From: Bacteroidales bacterium
Lineage (GTDB): Bacteria; Bacteroidota; Bacteroidia; Bacteroidales; JALTDM01
Direction of reading: 5' to 3'
DNA length: 25,142 bases
Assembly (NCBI GenBank): GCA_027073875.1
Contig: JALTEO010000173.1
Span: forward strand, 1-25,142
Below, piece by piece: positions 16,384 through 23,039 of this stretch. Under the pieces are notes generated by a model. That model had not been told where the DNA came from and ran no database searches. It worked only from the letters and a program-made list of their open reading frames with translations. Position numbers and translations under genes: made by a program. Each line of letters starts with the position of its first letter. Within the stretch, counting starts at the first letter, position 1.

Positions 16384-17091
16384 TTATTTCACCAAAGTTC
16401 CAATTTTCTCGCCTTTTAGTATTTTCAGTAAATTATCAGGGTTCTCGGAATTGTAAACCAAAATAGGCAAATTATTTTCTTTACAGAGCGTAAAAGCGGT
16501 TTGGTCCATTACAGCTAATTCTTTTTCCAAAACCTGATCAAAAGAAATCGTATCAAATTTTGTTGCCGATGCATCTTTTTCCGGGTCGGCGGAATATACG
16601 CCATCAACACGGGTACCTTTTAACAGCACATCTGCTTCTATCTCCACTGCCCGCAATGCGGCGGCACTATCGGTAGTAAAATAAGGATTTCCTGTTCCGC
16701 CCGTTAAAATAACAACTTTGCCATTTTCTAAATCGGCAAGAACTTGAGTTTTATCAAAAAGTTTTCCAACTCGCTGCACCTCAAATGCCGTATAAAGCGA
16801 TGCCGGAATATTTTCTCTTTCCAATGCCGTTAGCAGTCCTAATCCGTTGATGATAGTTGCCAGCATGCCCATATAATCACTTTTAACGCGGTCGTATCCG
16901 CCACGGCTTCCCGACAAACCTCTGAAAATATTACCGCCGCCCAATACGATGCCAACCTGAACATTTAGTTTTAGTGCGTCTTTTATTTGGGCAACATAAA
17001 TTTCCAATCGTTCGGGACTGATGCCTTTATCTCCTTTTTCAGCAAGCGACTCCCCACTGAGCTTTAATAAAATCCTTTTGTATTTTTCCAT
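16384..17091 (-). CDS. pyrH: UMP kinase (uridylate kinase)
   Basis: A 235-residue member of the amino-acid-kinase fold that phosphorylates UMP to UDP, the bacterial hexameric PyrH. Seen: the N-terminal KRILLKLSGESL, the glycine loop GGGNIFRG (51-58), the DYMGMLATIING segment, the acceptor region GGTGNPYFTTDSAAALRA, and DGVYSADPEKD near the nucleotide site. The length is normal. The ATG at 17091 is preceded by an exact -7 element only 4 bp away, so the mRNA appears leaderless. The frequent partners tsf and frr are not adjacent here. The gene is bounded by repeat-containing gaps on both sides. Confidence 0.97.
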   Translation of the reverse strand: MEKYKRILLKLSGESLAEKGDKGISPERLEIYVAQIKDALKLNVQVGIVLGGGNIFRGLSGSRGGYDRVKSDYMGMLATIINGLGLLTALERENIPASLYTAFEVQRVGKLFDKTQVLADLENGKVVILTGGTGNPYFTTDSAAALRAVEIEADVLLKGTRVDGVYSADPEKDASATKFDTISFDQVLEKELAVMDQTAFTLCKENNLPILVYNSENPDNLLKILKGEKIGTLVK

Positions 17092-17095
17092 TTTG

Positions 17096-17103
17096 CAAAT
17101 TTA
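17096..17103 (-). promoter_or_regulatory. -7 promoter element for pyrH (leaderless)
   Basis: TAAATTTG on the minus strand with only 4 bp between it and the ATG. Transcription would begin at or within the start codon. Confidence 0.55.
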
Positions 17104-17174
17104 CAAGATAATCTTTAAATAGAACTTAATGTCAATCTATTTCAGGGCAAGACTAATTCATCATCCCTCTGTAT

Positions 17175-17211
17175 CTCCCCATCAAGGGGAGAATTCCTCC
17201 CTTGAGGGAGG
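17175..17211. repeat. Pair of GC-rich hairpins
   Basis: Hairpin one: CTCCCC, ATCAA, GGGGAG (17175-17191). Hairpin two: CCTCCC, TTGA, GGGAGG (17196-17211). It looks like a mobile intergenic hairpin repeat of the kind common in Bacteroidota. No T-tract follows on either strand. Confidence 0.55.
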
Positions 17212-17222
17212 ATTAAGATGGG

Positions 17223-17375
17223 TGATTTCCTCTTTTCATTTTATCACATATTTATACAATTTACTACATTCTTGCATAAATAAAACGGTATAACCTCCAA
17301 TATTTCACAAAATCAGTAATAGACACCATATTGCAATAATTCTTGTTTTCCCGAAAAAAGTATTATTTTTGTTTT
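17223..17375. repeat. Diverged intergenic repeat, copy B
   Basis: It shares ordered blocks with 10141-10360 (see copy A). It extends into the predicted promoter of the 17439 gene. No intact open frame. Confidence 0.4.
17364..17371 (+). promoter_or_regulatory. -7 promoter element for the 17439 gene
   Basis: TATTTTTG, exact TAnnTTTG, with CTTG at 17342-17345 and an 18-bp spacer as a possible -33 box. This is one of the few near-complete promoters in the window. The leader to 17439 is about 60 nt. Confidence 0.5.
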
Positions 17376-17438
17376 TACGATTATGAGATGTATGGTGAAT
17401 GCTGTGTGTTTCGTAGTTATAGAGCATTGTAAAATGAG

Positions 17439-17876
17439 ATGGAACAAAGAGATTTATTAAAAGATCAAATTGAACAACTAAGTAAGGTTTTGGCTAAAAT
17501 TCTGTCTAACCTTCTTGGATTGAAATTTCATGGTAATGTTGCTCAAGGAATTGAAATTTCAAACGAACATTTACAAAGTGAACTCGGTATTGATATTGAA
17601 AAGTTAATGACACTCAATACAACTGGATTAACGGAATATGTGAAGAATCGAAAATTGACAGGAGATCATTTGGAAATTTTATCTGAATACTTGAAAGAAG
17701 TAGGAATACTGAAAATTAAGACAAATAATATCGATGGGAAAATATGGTTAGAAAAAGCCATAGAACTTTTAAGTATTGCTGACGAAATTTCAAAAACTAT
17801 GTCCTTTGATAGAATTAATAAAAAACACAAAATAGAAAATATGCTACAACAAAATTATCCTTCCACAACCCCATAA
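17439..17876 (+). CDS. Small helical hypothetical protein
   Basis: 145 residues, not confidently recognised. It has no signal peptide or membrane segment and is almost entirely predicted helix. The start RDLLKDQIEQLSKVLAKILS is amphipathic. The C-terminal part (KIWLEKAIELLSIADEISKT) looks like a single TPR-type hairpin. It weakly recalls small DUF6483-like proteins that begin with a KxQIEQL helix, but I would not assign it. The ATG at 17439 is preferred over an ATG five bases upstream, which gives only a short frame. It is followed after 50 bp by tilS, which has its own -7 element. The leader, of about 60 nt, is long for this window. Confidence 0.75.
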   Translation: MEQRDLLKDQIEQLSKVLAKILSNLLGLKFHGNVAQGIEISNEHLQSELGIDIEKLMTLNTTGLTEYVKNRKLTGDHLEILSEYLKEVGILKIKTNNIDGKIWLEKAIELLSIADEISKTMSFDRINKKHKIENMLQQNYPSTTP

Positions 17877-17911
17877 TTCCCAAAAAAACCTGCAAGGTCA
17901 TAAATTTGTTC

Positions 17912-17919
17912 TACCTTTG
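17912..17919 (+). promoter_or_regulatory. -7 promoter element for tilS-nth
   Basis: TACCTTTG, exact TAnnTTTG, 7 bp before the tilS ATG at 17927, implying a leader of only a few nucleotides. Confidence 0.55.
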
Positions 17920-17926
17920 TATCACA

Positions 17927-19267
17927 ATGTTAACTGAATTTAACAAATACTCAAGATTTAATCGGCTATTTGATGATAATAGCACTATTTTGGTTGCTGT
18001 TAGCGGCGGCATTGATTCGGTAACGCTCTTGCACCTGCTTAGCCGCTCGAAAGCCGGAAAACTTGCCATAGCACATTGCAATTTCCGGTTGCGTGGAAAG
18101 GAATCAGACGAAGACGAGAAATTTGTCACTACATTGGCAAAACAATATAATCTACCGTTTTTTGTAACCCATTTTGATACTGAGGAATTTGCCAAAACGG
18201 AAAAGATTTCCATTCAGGAAGCTGCCCGCACATTACGCTACCGGTGGTTTGAAGAAATCCGGCAAACGAACAATTTTGATTGGATTGCCGTGGGTCATAA
18301 TAACGACGATGTAACGGAAACTTTTTTATTTAACCTTGTGCGTGGCACTGGCACAGCCGGACTAACCGGCATTAAGCCCAAAACCGGCAAAATAATTCGT
18401 CCTTTATTGTTTGCTTCACGGGCAGAAATTACCACTTATGCCAAGGAGAATAATCTGCAATATCGTGAAGACTCCAGCAACCGTTCCGATAAATATTCCC
18501 GTAATTTTATCCGCCACAAGATTATTCCGTTACTAAAAGACATTAATCCGCAAGCTGCCGGACATATTTTTGATACATCGCAGAAAATAAATGAAATTAA
18601 CGAGATTGCCAATGCAACAATTAGTGAATTTACAAACCGTATTGTTTTGCGACAGGGCAATAAAATAGCTGTTTCCGTTGCTTTATTGTTGAAGCAGCAA
18701 TATCCTTTACCGTTTTTATATCACATTGTTAAAGATTACGGTTTCAGTCCCAAAGAGTTGCCAAAGATTTTAGAAGCATTGTCTCAGCCCGGACGACAAT
18801 TTTTCTCGGCTACCCACACGCTACTTACCGACCGTGATTTCTTTTATGTCTATCAAACACCACACGAAACCGTTAACAACTATTTTGAAATAAAATCGTT
18901 TACGCATGAATTGTCCGAACCTGTTAATTTAAAATTTTTAATCGTTGAGAAAACCGATGATTTCCGAATTAAGAAAAATCCGCGGTATGCCTTTCTTGAT
19001 TACGACAAAATTACTTTCCCGCTAATCATTCGCAAATGGCAAAATGGCGATTCCTTTAATCCGTTTGGTATGAAAGGACAAAAAAAACTAAGCGACTATT
19101 TTGTTGACCAAAAATTCTCGCTGCTGCAAAAACAAGAAATATGGATAATGGAAACCGCCGGAAAAATCTGTTGGCTTATTGGCGAGCGAATTGATGACAG
19201 ATTTGCCGTAACCGATAAAACAAAACGGATTTTGCAAATAGAAAAAACAGAACAAACCGGCTATTGA
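17927..19267 (+). CDS. tilS: tRNA(Ile)-lysidine synthetase TilS
   Basis: 446 residues. It forms lysidine at C34 of the CAU-anticodon tRNA-Ile so that it reads AUA. The N-terminal PP-loop ATP-pyrophosphatase motif SGGIDS is at 26-31, followed by HCNFRLRGKESDEDE and the GHNNDDVTETFLFNLVRGTG stretch. The C-terminal TilS domain is present (RKWQNGDSFNPFGMKGQKKL onward, with GERIDDRF near the end). I start at the ATG at 17927 because the in-frame TTG at 17906 lies upstream of the -7 element. It is first in a two-gene unit with nth, 17 bp apart. Essential in most bacteria. Confidence 0.95.
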   Translation: MLTEFNKYSRFNRLFDDNSTILVAVSGGIDSVTLLHLLSRSKAGKLAIAHCNFRLRGKESDEDEKFVTTLAKQYNLPFFVTHFDTEEFAKTEKISIQEAARTLRYRWFEEIRQTNNFDWIAVGHNNDDVTETFLFNLVRGTGTAGLTGIKPKTGKIIRPLLFASRAEITTYAKENNLQYREDSSNRSDKYSRNFIRHKIIPLLKDINPQAAGHIFDTSQKINEINEIANATISEFTNRIVLRQGNKIAVSVALLLKQQYPLPFLYHIVKDYGFSPKELPKILEALSQPGRQFFSATHTLLTDRDFFYVYQTPHETVNNYFEIKSFTHELSEPVNLKFLIVEKTDDFRIKKNPRYAFLDYDKITFPLIIRKWQNGDSFNPFGMKGQKKLSDYFVDQKFSLLQKQEIWIMETAGKICWLIGERIDDRFAVTDKTKRILQIEKTEQTGY

Positions 19268-19284
19268 ATTGTTTCCTATAAAAT

Positions 19285-19941
19285 ATGACAAAGCAAGAAA
19301 AAATAACCGTCCTGATTGATTATTTCCAAAAGGCCAATCCCGATGCGGAAACGGAATTACACTATAAGAATCCTTATGAGTTAATTGTTGCTGTTATCCT
19401 TTCGGCACAATGCACCGATGTGCGAGTCAATAAAATAACGCCGGATTTTTTAAAGAAATTTCCTACAGTTGAGAAATTGGCAAAAGCGACTCCCGAAACC
19501 GTTTTCCCGTTAATAAAAAGCTGTTCCTATCCGAACAATAAAGCCAATCATCTGGTAAAAATGGCTAAAATGGTTGTTTCTGATTTTTCGGGAAAGATTC
19601 CTAACACACGAGAAAACCTTGAGAAGTTGCCCGGCGTTGGCAGAAAAACCGCCAATGTGATGCTTTCTGTTGCTTTCGACACACCGGCAATGGCTGTAGA
19701 TACGCATGTTTTTCGTGTGGCAGCACGACTTGGCTTAACGCCTAAAGCCAAAACCCCGTTAGAGACAGAAACAATACTGGTAAAATTATTCCCCGAAGCA
19801 CTTTTGCCCAAAGCACATCATTGGCTGATTCTTCACGGCAGATATGTTTGCACGGCAAAAAAACCGAAATGTAATTCGTGTGGAATAAAGGATGTTTGCC
19901 GGTATTATTCATTGACGAAGAAAACAAACAATCTTGATTGA
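19285..19941 (+). CDS. nth: Endonuclease III
   Basis: A 218-residue DNA glycosylase/AP lyase for oxidised pyrimidines in base-excision repair. The helix-hairpin-helix LPGVGRKTAN carries the catalytic Lys121. The catalytic Asp139 is in AVDTHVFRVAARLGL. The [4Fe-4S] cluster ligands are C189-x6-C196-x2-C199-x5-C205. All key residues and the length agree with the E. coli enzyme. Start ATG at 19285, 17 bp after tilS, with no separate -7 element, so the two are probably co-transcribed. Confidence 0.97.
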   Translation: MTKQEKITVLIDYFQKANPDAETELHYKNPYELIVAVILSAQCTDVRVNKITPDFLKKFPTVEKLAKATPETVFPLIKSCSYPNNKANHLVKMAKMVVSDFSGKIPNTRENLEKLPGVGRKTANVMLSVAFDTPAMAVDTHVFRVAARLGLTPKAKTPLETETILVKLFPEALLPKAHHWLILHGRYVCTAKKPKCNSCGIKDVCRYYSLTKKTNNLD

Positions 19942-19952
19942 AACCTTTGCAA
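19940..19952 (+). repeat. Solo end of the MITE-like element
   Basis: GAAACCTTTGCAA matches the left end of copy 2 (16212-16224) exactly and copy 1 nearly so. No matching right end follows before the tRNA terminator. It overlaps the nth stop codon (TGA at 19939-19941). Confidence 0.35.
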
Positions 19953-19965
19953 ATTCTACTACAAA

Positions 19966-20001
19966 TAAAAAAAGCAGCTACAATATAAAACTGTAACTGC
20001 T
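19966..20001 (-). terminator. Intrinsic terminator of tRNA-Pro
   Basis: The stem is AGCAGCTACA / TGTAACTGCT with one mismatch and a 9-base loop. On the minus strand it is followed by TTTTTTTATTT. It begins 5 bp after the tRNA 3' end. Confidence 0.7.
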
Positions 20002-20006
20002 CAATG

Positions 20007-20081
20007 TCGGGGCGGCAGGATTCGAACCTGCGACCCCCTGCTCCCAAAGCAGGTGCGCTAACCGGACTGCGCTACGCCCCG
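20007..20081 (-). tRNA. tRNA-Pro (anticodon TGG)
   Basis: A 75-nt cloverleaf: acceptor CGGGGCG / CGCCCCG with discriminator A, D-stem GCGC/GCGC, anticodon stem CCTGC/GCAGG around loop TTTGGGA, and T-arm GCAGG TTCGAAT CCTGC. CCA is not encoded. The anticodon UGG reads CCN proline codons. The anticodon stem and T-stem use the same two five-base strands, which is a little unusual. A terminator follows directly. Confidence 0.97.
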
Positions 20082-20116
20082 AAAATCTTTAATAATATTT
20101 CAAACAACTCTGTATT

Positions 20117-20216
20117 GCGAGGTATAACCGGATTCCGAAAACTTTGTTTTCGAGAATGCTCGAAAAAATACAAATCCACAGATTTTGTTTTTTCGGCACT
20201 GCGCTACGCCCCGAAT
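20117..20216 (-). pseudogene. tRNA-Pro 5' remnant split by a palindromic insert
   Basis: On the plus strand ACTGCGCTACGCCCCGAA (20198-20215) repeats 20066-20083, the 5' end of tRNA-Pro, exactly. TAACCGGA (20125-20132) repeats 20059-20066, the adjoining D-loop bases. In the intact tRNA the two blocks are contiguous (sharing one A). In the remnant they are separated by 65 bp. Beyond TAACCGGA the match fades (AGGT shared with a 3-base deletion), and no anticodon or T-arm is present, so no functional tRNA can be made. Confidence 0.65.
20133..20197. repeat. Palindromic insert in the tRNA-Pro remnant
   Basis: The insert folds as CGAAAAC-TTT-GTTTTCG (20136-20152), or CGAG-AATG-CTCG (20151-20162), plus a long imperfect hairpin (20161-20195, loop CACA). 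Its two outer ends, CCGAAAAC and GTTTTTTCGG, are also inverted repeats. No coding capacity. Confidence 0.6.
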
Positions 20217-20272
20217 TTTTAGAACTTTTGAGCCTGCAAAAATAATTATTTTTCAATAACCTGCAATATTTT

Positions 20273-21172
20273 TTACAAATTATCTAATAATGTTTCTAAA
20301 TCGGCATCGGTGGTTTGTGTCATTGTAACATTTACGGTCATCCCTTGCGATATGGTTGCTTCTTCGTAATAATAATATGGTATCATTCCGGTATCGGCAG
20401 CAATACAAATAATTTTCACCGAAATTCCAACCGGAATACTTTGCGAAGTCTGATTGTAAACCTGCATTATCGATTTCAAACTTGGGAAATAAATAAAGAT
20501 ACCGACATTAGCCAAACTGTCTGTAATTGAAGAAAAACTAATTGTTGTCGTGTCTCCCGAATAATTAGCAAAATAATCGCAATTAATCCATCCCAAGCTA
20601 GAAATATGTCCGAGATAATTATTATTTCCGGATGAGTCTGTTGTTAATTGAATAGGGTCAGTACTTTGCGACCAATTAACGATAGAATCAGATATAGAAC
20701 CATGGAAAATTTTCATAGATGAATCAGGTTGGGTTGTTGGGAAATAAGTTGAAAAAGTTTTTCCCGGACGGAGAACCAAATCCGTAGAATCTTTATAGGC
20801 ATGAACATAAATCTCACCGCCGGTTGTCAGAATATGACCCGAACCATAAGTAGGCATTTGATAATAAATCATGTCTTTCGGTGTATAGAGTTCAACCAGT
20901 CCGACATAATACGGATAATGAACACTGTCGCCATTAGGATACATAAAAATATCGGCAGATTGATAAATAGTTGTTCCCTGTTGTCCGATAATAGGTTTGG
21001 TTGCGGGTGTATCGATTTCAAATGTTTGTTCTTGTTGTTTTTTTGAATCTAAATACGAATTCAAGGACAAATAGGGTCTATTATTTTCCAGTCGTTTTTT
21101 TGAACAACCGGAAAATAAAAGAACAGCCAAAAGAAAAATAGCTGCATTCTTAAATAAATTATATGTTTTCAT
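20273..21172 (-). CDS. Hypothetical lipoprotein paired with a barrel protein
   Basis: 299 residues. The signal peptide ends in a lipobox LLFSGC (Cys23), followed by SKKR, so the protein is probably lipid-anchored to the outer membrane or periplasmic face. The body is beta-rich. It contains TTGGEIYVHAYKDSTDLVLR and later GWINCDYFANYSGD, then VGIFIYFPSLKSIMQVYN. The first stretch is reminiscent of ZU5-like folds in Bacteroidota lipoproteins, and the GWINCD motif recurs in uncharacterised proteins of this phylum by my recollection. No enzyme motif is seen. It lies 18 bp downstream of the barrel gene at 21191-21739 with no separate -7 element, so the two are likely co-transcribed. Confidence 0.8.
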   Translation of the reverse strand: MKTYNLFKNAAIFLLAVLLFSGCSKKRLENNRPYLSLNSYLDSKKQQEQTFEIDTPATKPIIGQQGTTIYQSADIFMYPNGDSVHYPYYVGLVELYTPKDMIYYQMPTYGSGHILTTGGEIYVHAYKDSTDLVLRPGKTFSTYFPTTQPDSSMKIFHGSISDSIVNWSQSTDPIQLTTDSSGNNNYLGHISSLGWINCDYFANYSGDTTTISFSSITDSLANVGIFIYFPSLKSIMQVYNQTSQSIPVGISVKIICIAADTGMIPYYYYEEATISQGMTVNVTMTQTTDADLETLLDNL

Positions 21173-21190
21173 GGTTAAAAGTTTAAGTCA

Positions 21191-21739
21191 TTAATCATAA
21201 GCCGGACAATATTTTCCACCATTTCTTCTATATCCTCCGGATCTTCCACCATTGCGTTTATCACAGCATTTACCAAAGAAATAAACAAATCCGAGATGAG
21301 CAGCTCCTTCGCCCCAGTTGGCATTGTAACGGAACTCCAAAAACGGTCGGAAACAACATTTTCCAAACTGCAATCCTGCTCCTATTTCTTCTGCCAAATT
21401 ATTTTGCTTGGAACGGGTATTGTGGTAGTCCATATAGTTATACCAATTATCATAAGACAATCCGGCAATAAGATAAAATCTTGGTGAAGACATTATTAAT
21501 GTATAATGTAGATTAGCACCCAGATAATACTCAAAAACAGGATTGAAATCCATGTATCTGGTATATTGCGGAACAATTGCCCACCGTGGTGTCATCTGAT
21601 AATGAATCCGAAGCCCATAAGCAAATCCTTTAGTTTGAAAATTGTAAACTCCCGATGCACCAATACCTATTTTTTGGGCATTCAGTTCTTGGGCAAATAT
21701 CAGTAGGACAGGAATAAGGAATAGAAATTTTCTTGCCAT
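21191..21739 (-). CDS. Small outer-membrane barrel protein with a Cys/Gly/Arg-rich tail
   Basis: 182 residues. The signal peptide (MARKFLFLIPVLLIFAQELN) is followed by a short porin-like barrel rich in Tyr/Trp strands (YGLRIHYQMTPRWAIVPQYT, FRPFLEFRYNANWGEG, LGFVYFFG). After the last strand comes a 25-residue hydrophilic tail, KCCDKRNGGRSGGYRRNGGK, then YCPAYD. This is unusual because outer-membrane barrels normally end on an aromatic residue of the last strand. Two CC pairs, in the GKCC repeats at about 127-130 and 154-157, plus a lone Cys in the tail, make five cysteines. First gene of a two-gene unit with the lipoprotein. No family is recognised. Confidence 0.8.
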   Translation of the reverse strand: MARKFLFLIPVLLIFAQELNAQKIGIGASGVYNFQTKGFAYGLRIHYQMTPRWAIVPQYTRYMDFNPVFEYYLGANLHYTLIMSSPRFYLIAGLSYDNWYNYMDYHNTRSKQNNLAEEIGAGLQFGKCCFRPFLEFRYNANWGEGAAHLGFVYFFGKCCDKRNGGRSGGYRRNGGKYCPAYD

Positions 21740-21758
21740 TCGTTTAAATTGGAAGAGT

Positions 21759-21766
21759 CAAAAGTA
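21759..21766 (-). promoter_or_regulatory. -7 promoter element for the barrel-lipoprotein pair
   Basis: TACTTTTG on the minus strand, 19 bp before the ATG at 21739, implying a leader of about 15 nt. Confidence 0.55.
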
Positions 21767-21780
21767 AAAAGATTTTAGAT

Positions 21781-21796
21781 ATCCTTTGCGAAGGAT
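21781..21796 (-). terminator. Possible terminator after rsmG
   Basis: ATCCTT-TGCG-AAGGAT, a perfect 6-bp stem 28 bp downstream of the rsmG stop. On the minus strand it is followed by ATCTAAAATCTTTTT, only moderately T-rich. It is also just upstream of the next promoter. Confidence 0.4.
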
Positions 21797-21824
21797 TCTA
21801 ATTTATTATTTTTTTTACAATTTG

Positions 21825-22430
21825 TTAATGTAAATACGGAAGAATCTGAATAACCTTTTTCGTTTCAAAAAACGGCTCGGAGAAGACAGATGAAATAGAA
21901 AACGATTTTATTGTTGTTCTTGAAATAGCATCAATTTCACCACCTGAAAGATAAATAATGGAGCTGTTACCGGATTTCAGATTCTTTTTTGTCCATTCTA
22001 CAAATTGCGGTAAATTTTTTACGGCTCTTCCTGTTACAAAATCATACTGTTTTTTATGTTCTTCAATTCGTGAACGAACAGTTTTTACATTTTTTAATTC
22101 AAGTCGTTTAGCAATATCGTCAACAACCATCATTTTTTTTTGAATAGAGTCCAGTAAAAAAAATTGTGTCTCAGGGAAAAAAATTGCAAGCGGAATACCG
22201 GGAAATCCTCCTCCGGTGCCGACATCTAAAATAGTTTGTTTTGGATCAAACGAAAAGAATTTAGCAATAGCAAGCGAGTGAAGAACATGATGTTCGTAAA
22301 AATTGGGGAAATCTTTTCTGGAAATTAAGTTAATTTGTTTGTTCCAAAAAAGAAAAATGTCATACAGCAAGCCAAATTTCTCTTTCTGCCGGGTGGTAAG
22401 TGATGGGAAATAATAAAGAATTTTCTCCAT
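21825..22430 (-). CDS. rsmG: 16S rRNA (guanine527-N7)-methyltransferase RsmG (GidB)
   Basis: 201 residues. RsmG methylates N7 of G527 in 16S rRNA using S-adenosylmethionine. Its loss can give low-level streptomycin resistance. Seen: NLISRKD (34-40), HHVLHSL (47-53), the SAM-binding motif LDVGTGGGFPGIPLA (68-82), and VTGRAVKNL (132-140). The length is normal. It follows the sigma factor gene by 6 bp and is last in a three-gene unit with a glycosyltransferase. The usual partners mnmG and parA/B are absent here. Confidence 0.95.
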   Translation of the reverse strand: MEKILYYFPSLTTRQKEKFGLLYDIFLFWNKQINLISRKDFPNFYEHHVLHSLAIAKFFSFDPKQTILDVGTGGGFPGIPLAIFFPETQFFLLDSIQKKMMVVDDIAKRLELKNVKTVRSRIEEHKKQYDFVTGRAVKNLPQFVEWTKKNLKSGNSSIIYLSGGEIDAISRTTIKSFSISSVFSEPFFETKKVIQILPYLH

Positions 22431-22436
22431 GAGCCC

Positions 22437-23039
22437 TTAGAAATAGAGGTTTGATGAGTCTTCCATCAGTTCTGAAATAAGAGACTTAGCTCGATACAGT
22501 TTTGCTTTAACTGTTCCAATGGGAATACTTAATGTTTCGGCAATTTCATTATAGGAAAGTTCCTTATAATACCTTAGTTCTATAAGTTTCTTATATTCAG
22601 GATTTAATTCGGAAAGTATCTTTATAACAAATTCTTTCCGTTGTTTTTTCATGAGAGATTTTTCGGGACCGATATCCGCCTTATCAACAAATTCATCCAT
22701 TCCACCTTCTATTTCTTGTTTCTCGGAAGACTTCGATTTGGCATTCTTACGGCGGAAATAATCAATACAATTATTGGTTGCAATTTTGAACAGCCATGTG
22801 CTAAATGCGTAAGTTGGTTTATATTGATCAATGTGGATAAAAGCTTTGGCAAACGATTCAATTGTTAAATCTTCAGCATCTTGTTTGTTGTTTATCATCT
22901 TTAAAATGGTAAAGTAAATCATATCACGATACTGCAAAAGCAATTTCTCATAAGCTTGCTCATCTCCCTTAATTGCCTCACAGGCAAGAATATAATCCTC
23001 CCTTGTTCTAGATGAAAAATTTTTTGAATCTAGGTCCAT
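22437..23039 (-). CDS. ECF-type RNA polymerase sigma factor
   Basis: A 200-residue sigma-70 family protein with regions 2 and 4 only. Region 2 spans about 27-98, including the KMINNKQDAEDLTIESF and STWLFKIATNNCIDYFRR stretches. An acidic linker (105-130) leads to region 4 (about 140-190), with the helix-turn-helix ELSYNEIAETLSIPIGTVKAKL. No anti-sigma factor gene is adjacent, so its control is unclear. Its ATG overlaps the stop of the upstream glycosyltransferase gene by 10 bp, and rsmG follows after 6 bp. The conserved-looking grouping may be regulatory only through shared transcription. Confidence 0.92.
   Translation of the reverse strand: MDLDSKNFSSRTREDYILACEAIKGDEQAYEKLLLQYRDMIYFTILKMINNKQDAEDLTIESFAKAFIHIDQYKPTYAFSTWLFKIATNNCIDYFRRKNAKSKSSEKQEIEGGMDEFVDKADIGPEKSLMKKQRKEFVIKILSELNPEYKKLIELRYYKELSYNEIAETLSIPIGTVKAKLYRAKSLISELMEDSSNLYF

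Larger units (their letters stand above)
17092..17438. other. Gene-free gap between divergent pyrH and the 17439 gene
   Basis: It holds the pyrH -7 element, two adjacent GC-rich hairpins (17175-17211), copy B of the diverged repeat, and a -7 element for the downstream gene at 17364-17371. No gene is supported. Confidence 0.6.
19942..20272. other. Non-protein-coding gap holding tRNA-Pro and its remnant
   Basis: It contains, left to right, the tRNA terminator, tRNA-Pro, the split tRNA-Pro remnant and about 55 bp of AT-rich sequence before the lipoprotein stop. A plus-strand frame across the tRNA is an artefact. Confidence 0.7.

Noticed and set aside
20004..20222. Plus-strand open frame across the tRNA region reading DSNLRPPAPKAGALTGLRYA
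   Set aside because: This is the antisense translation of tRNA-Pro, a well-known spurious ORF.
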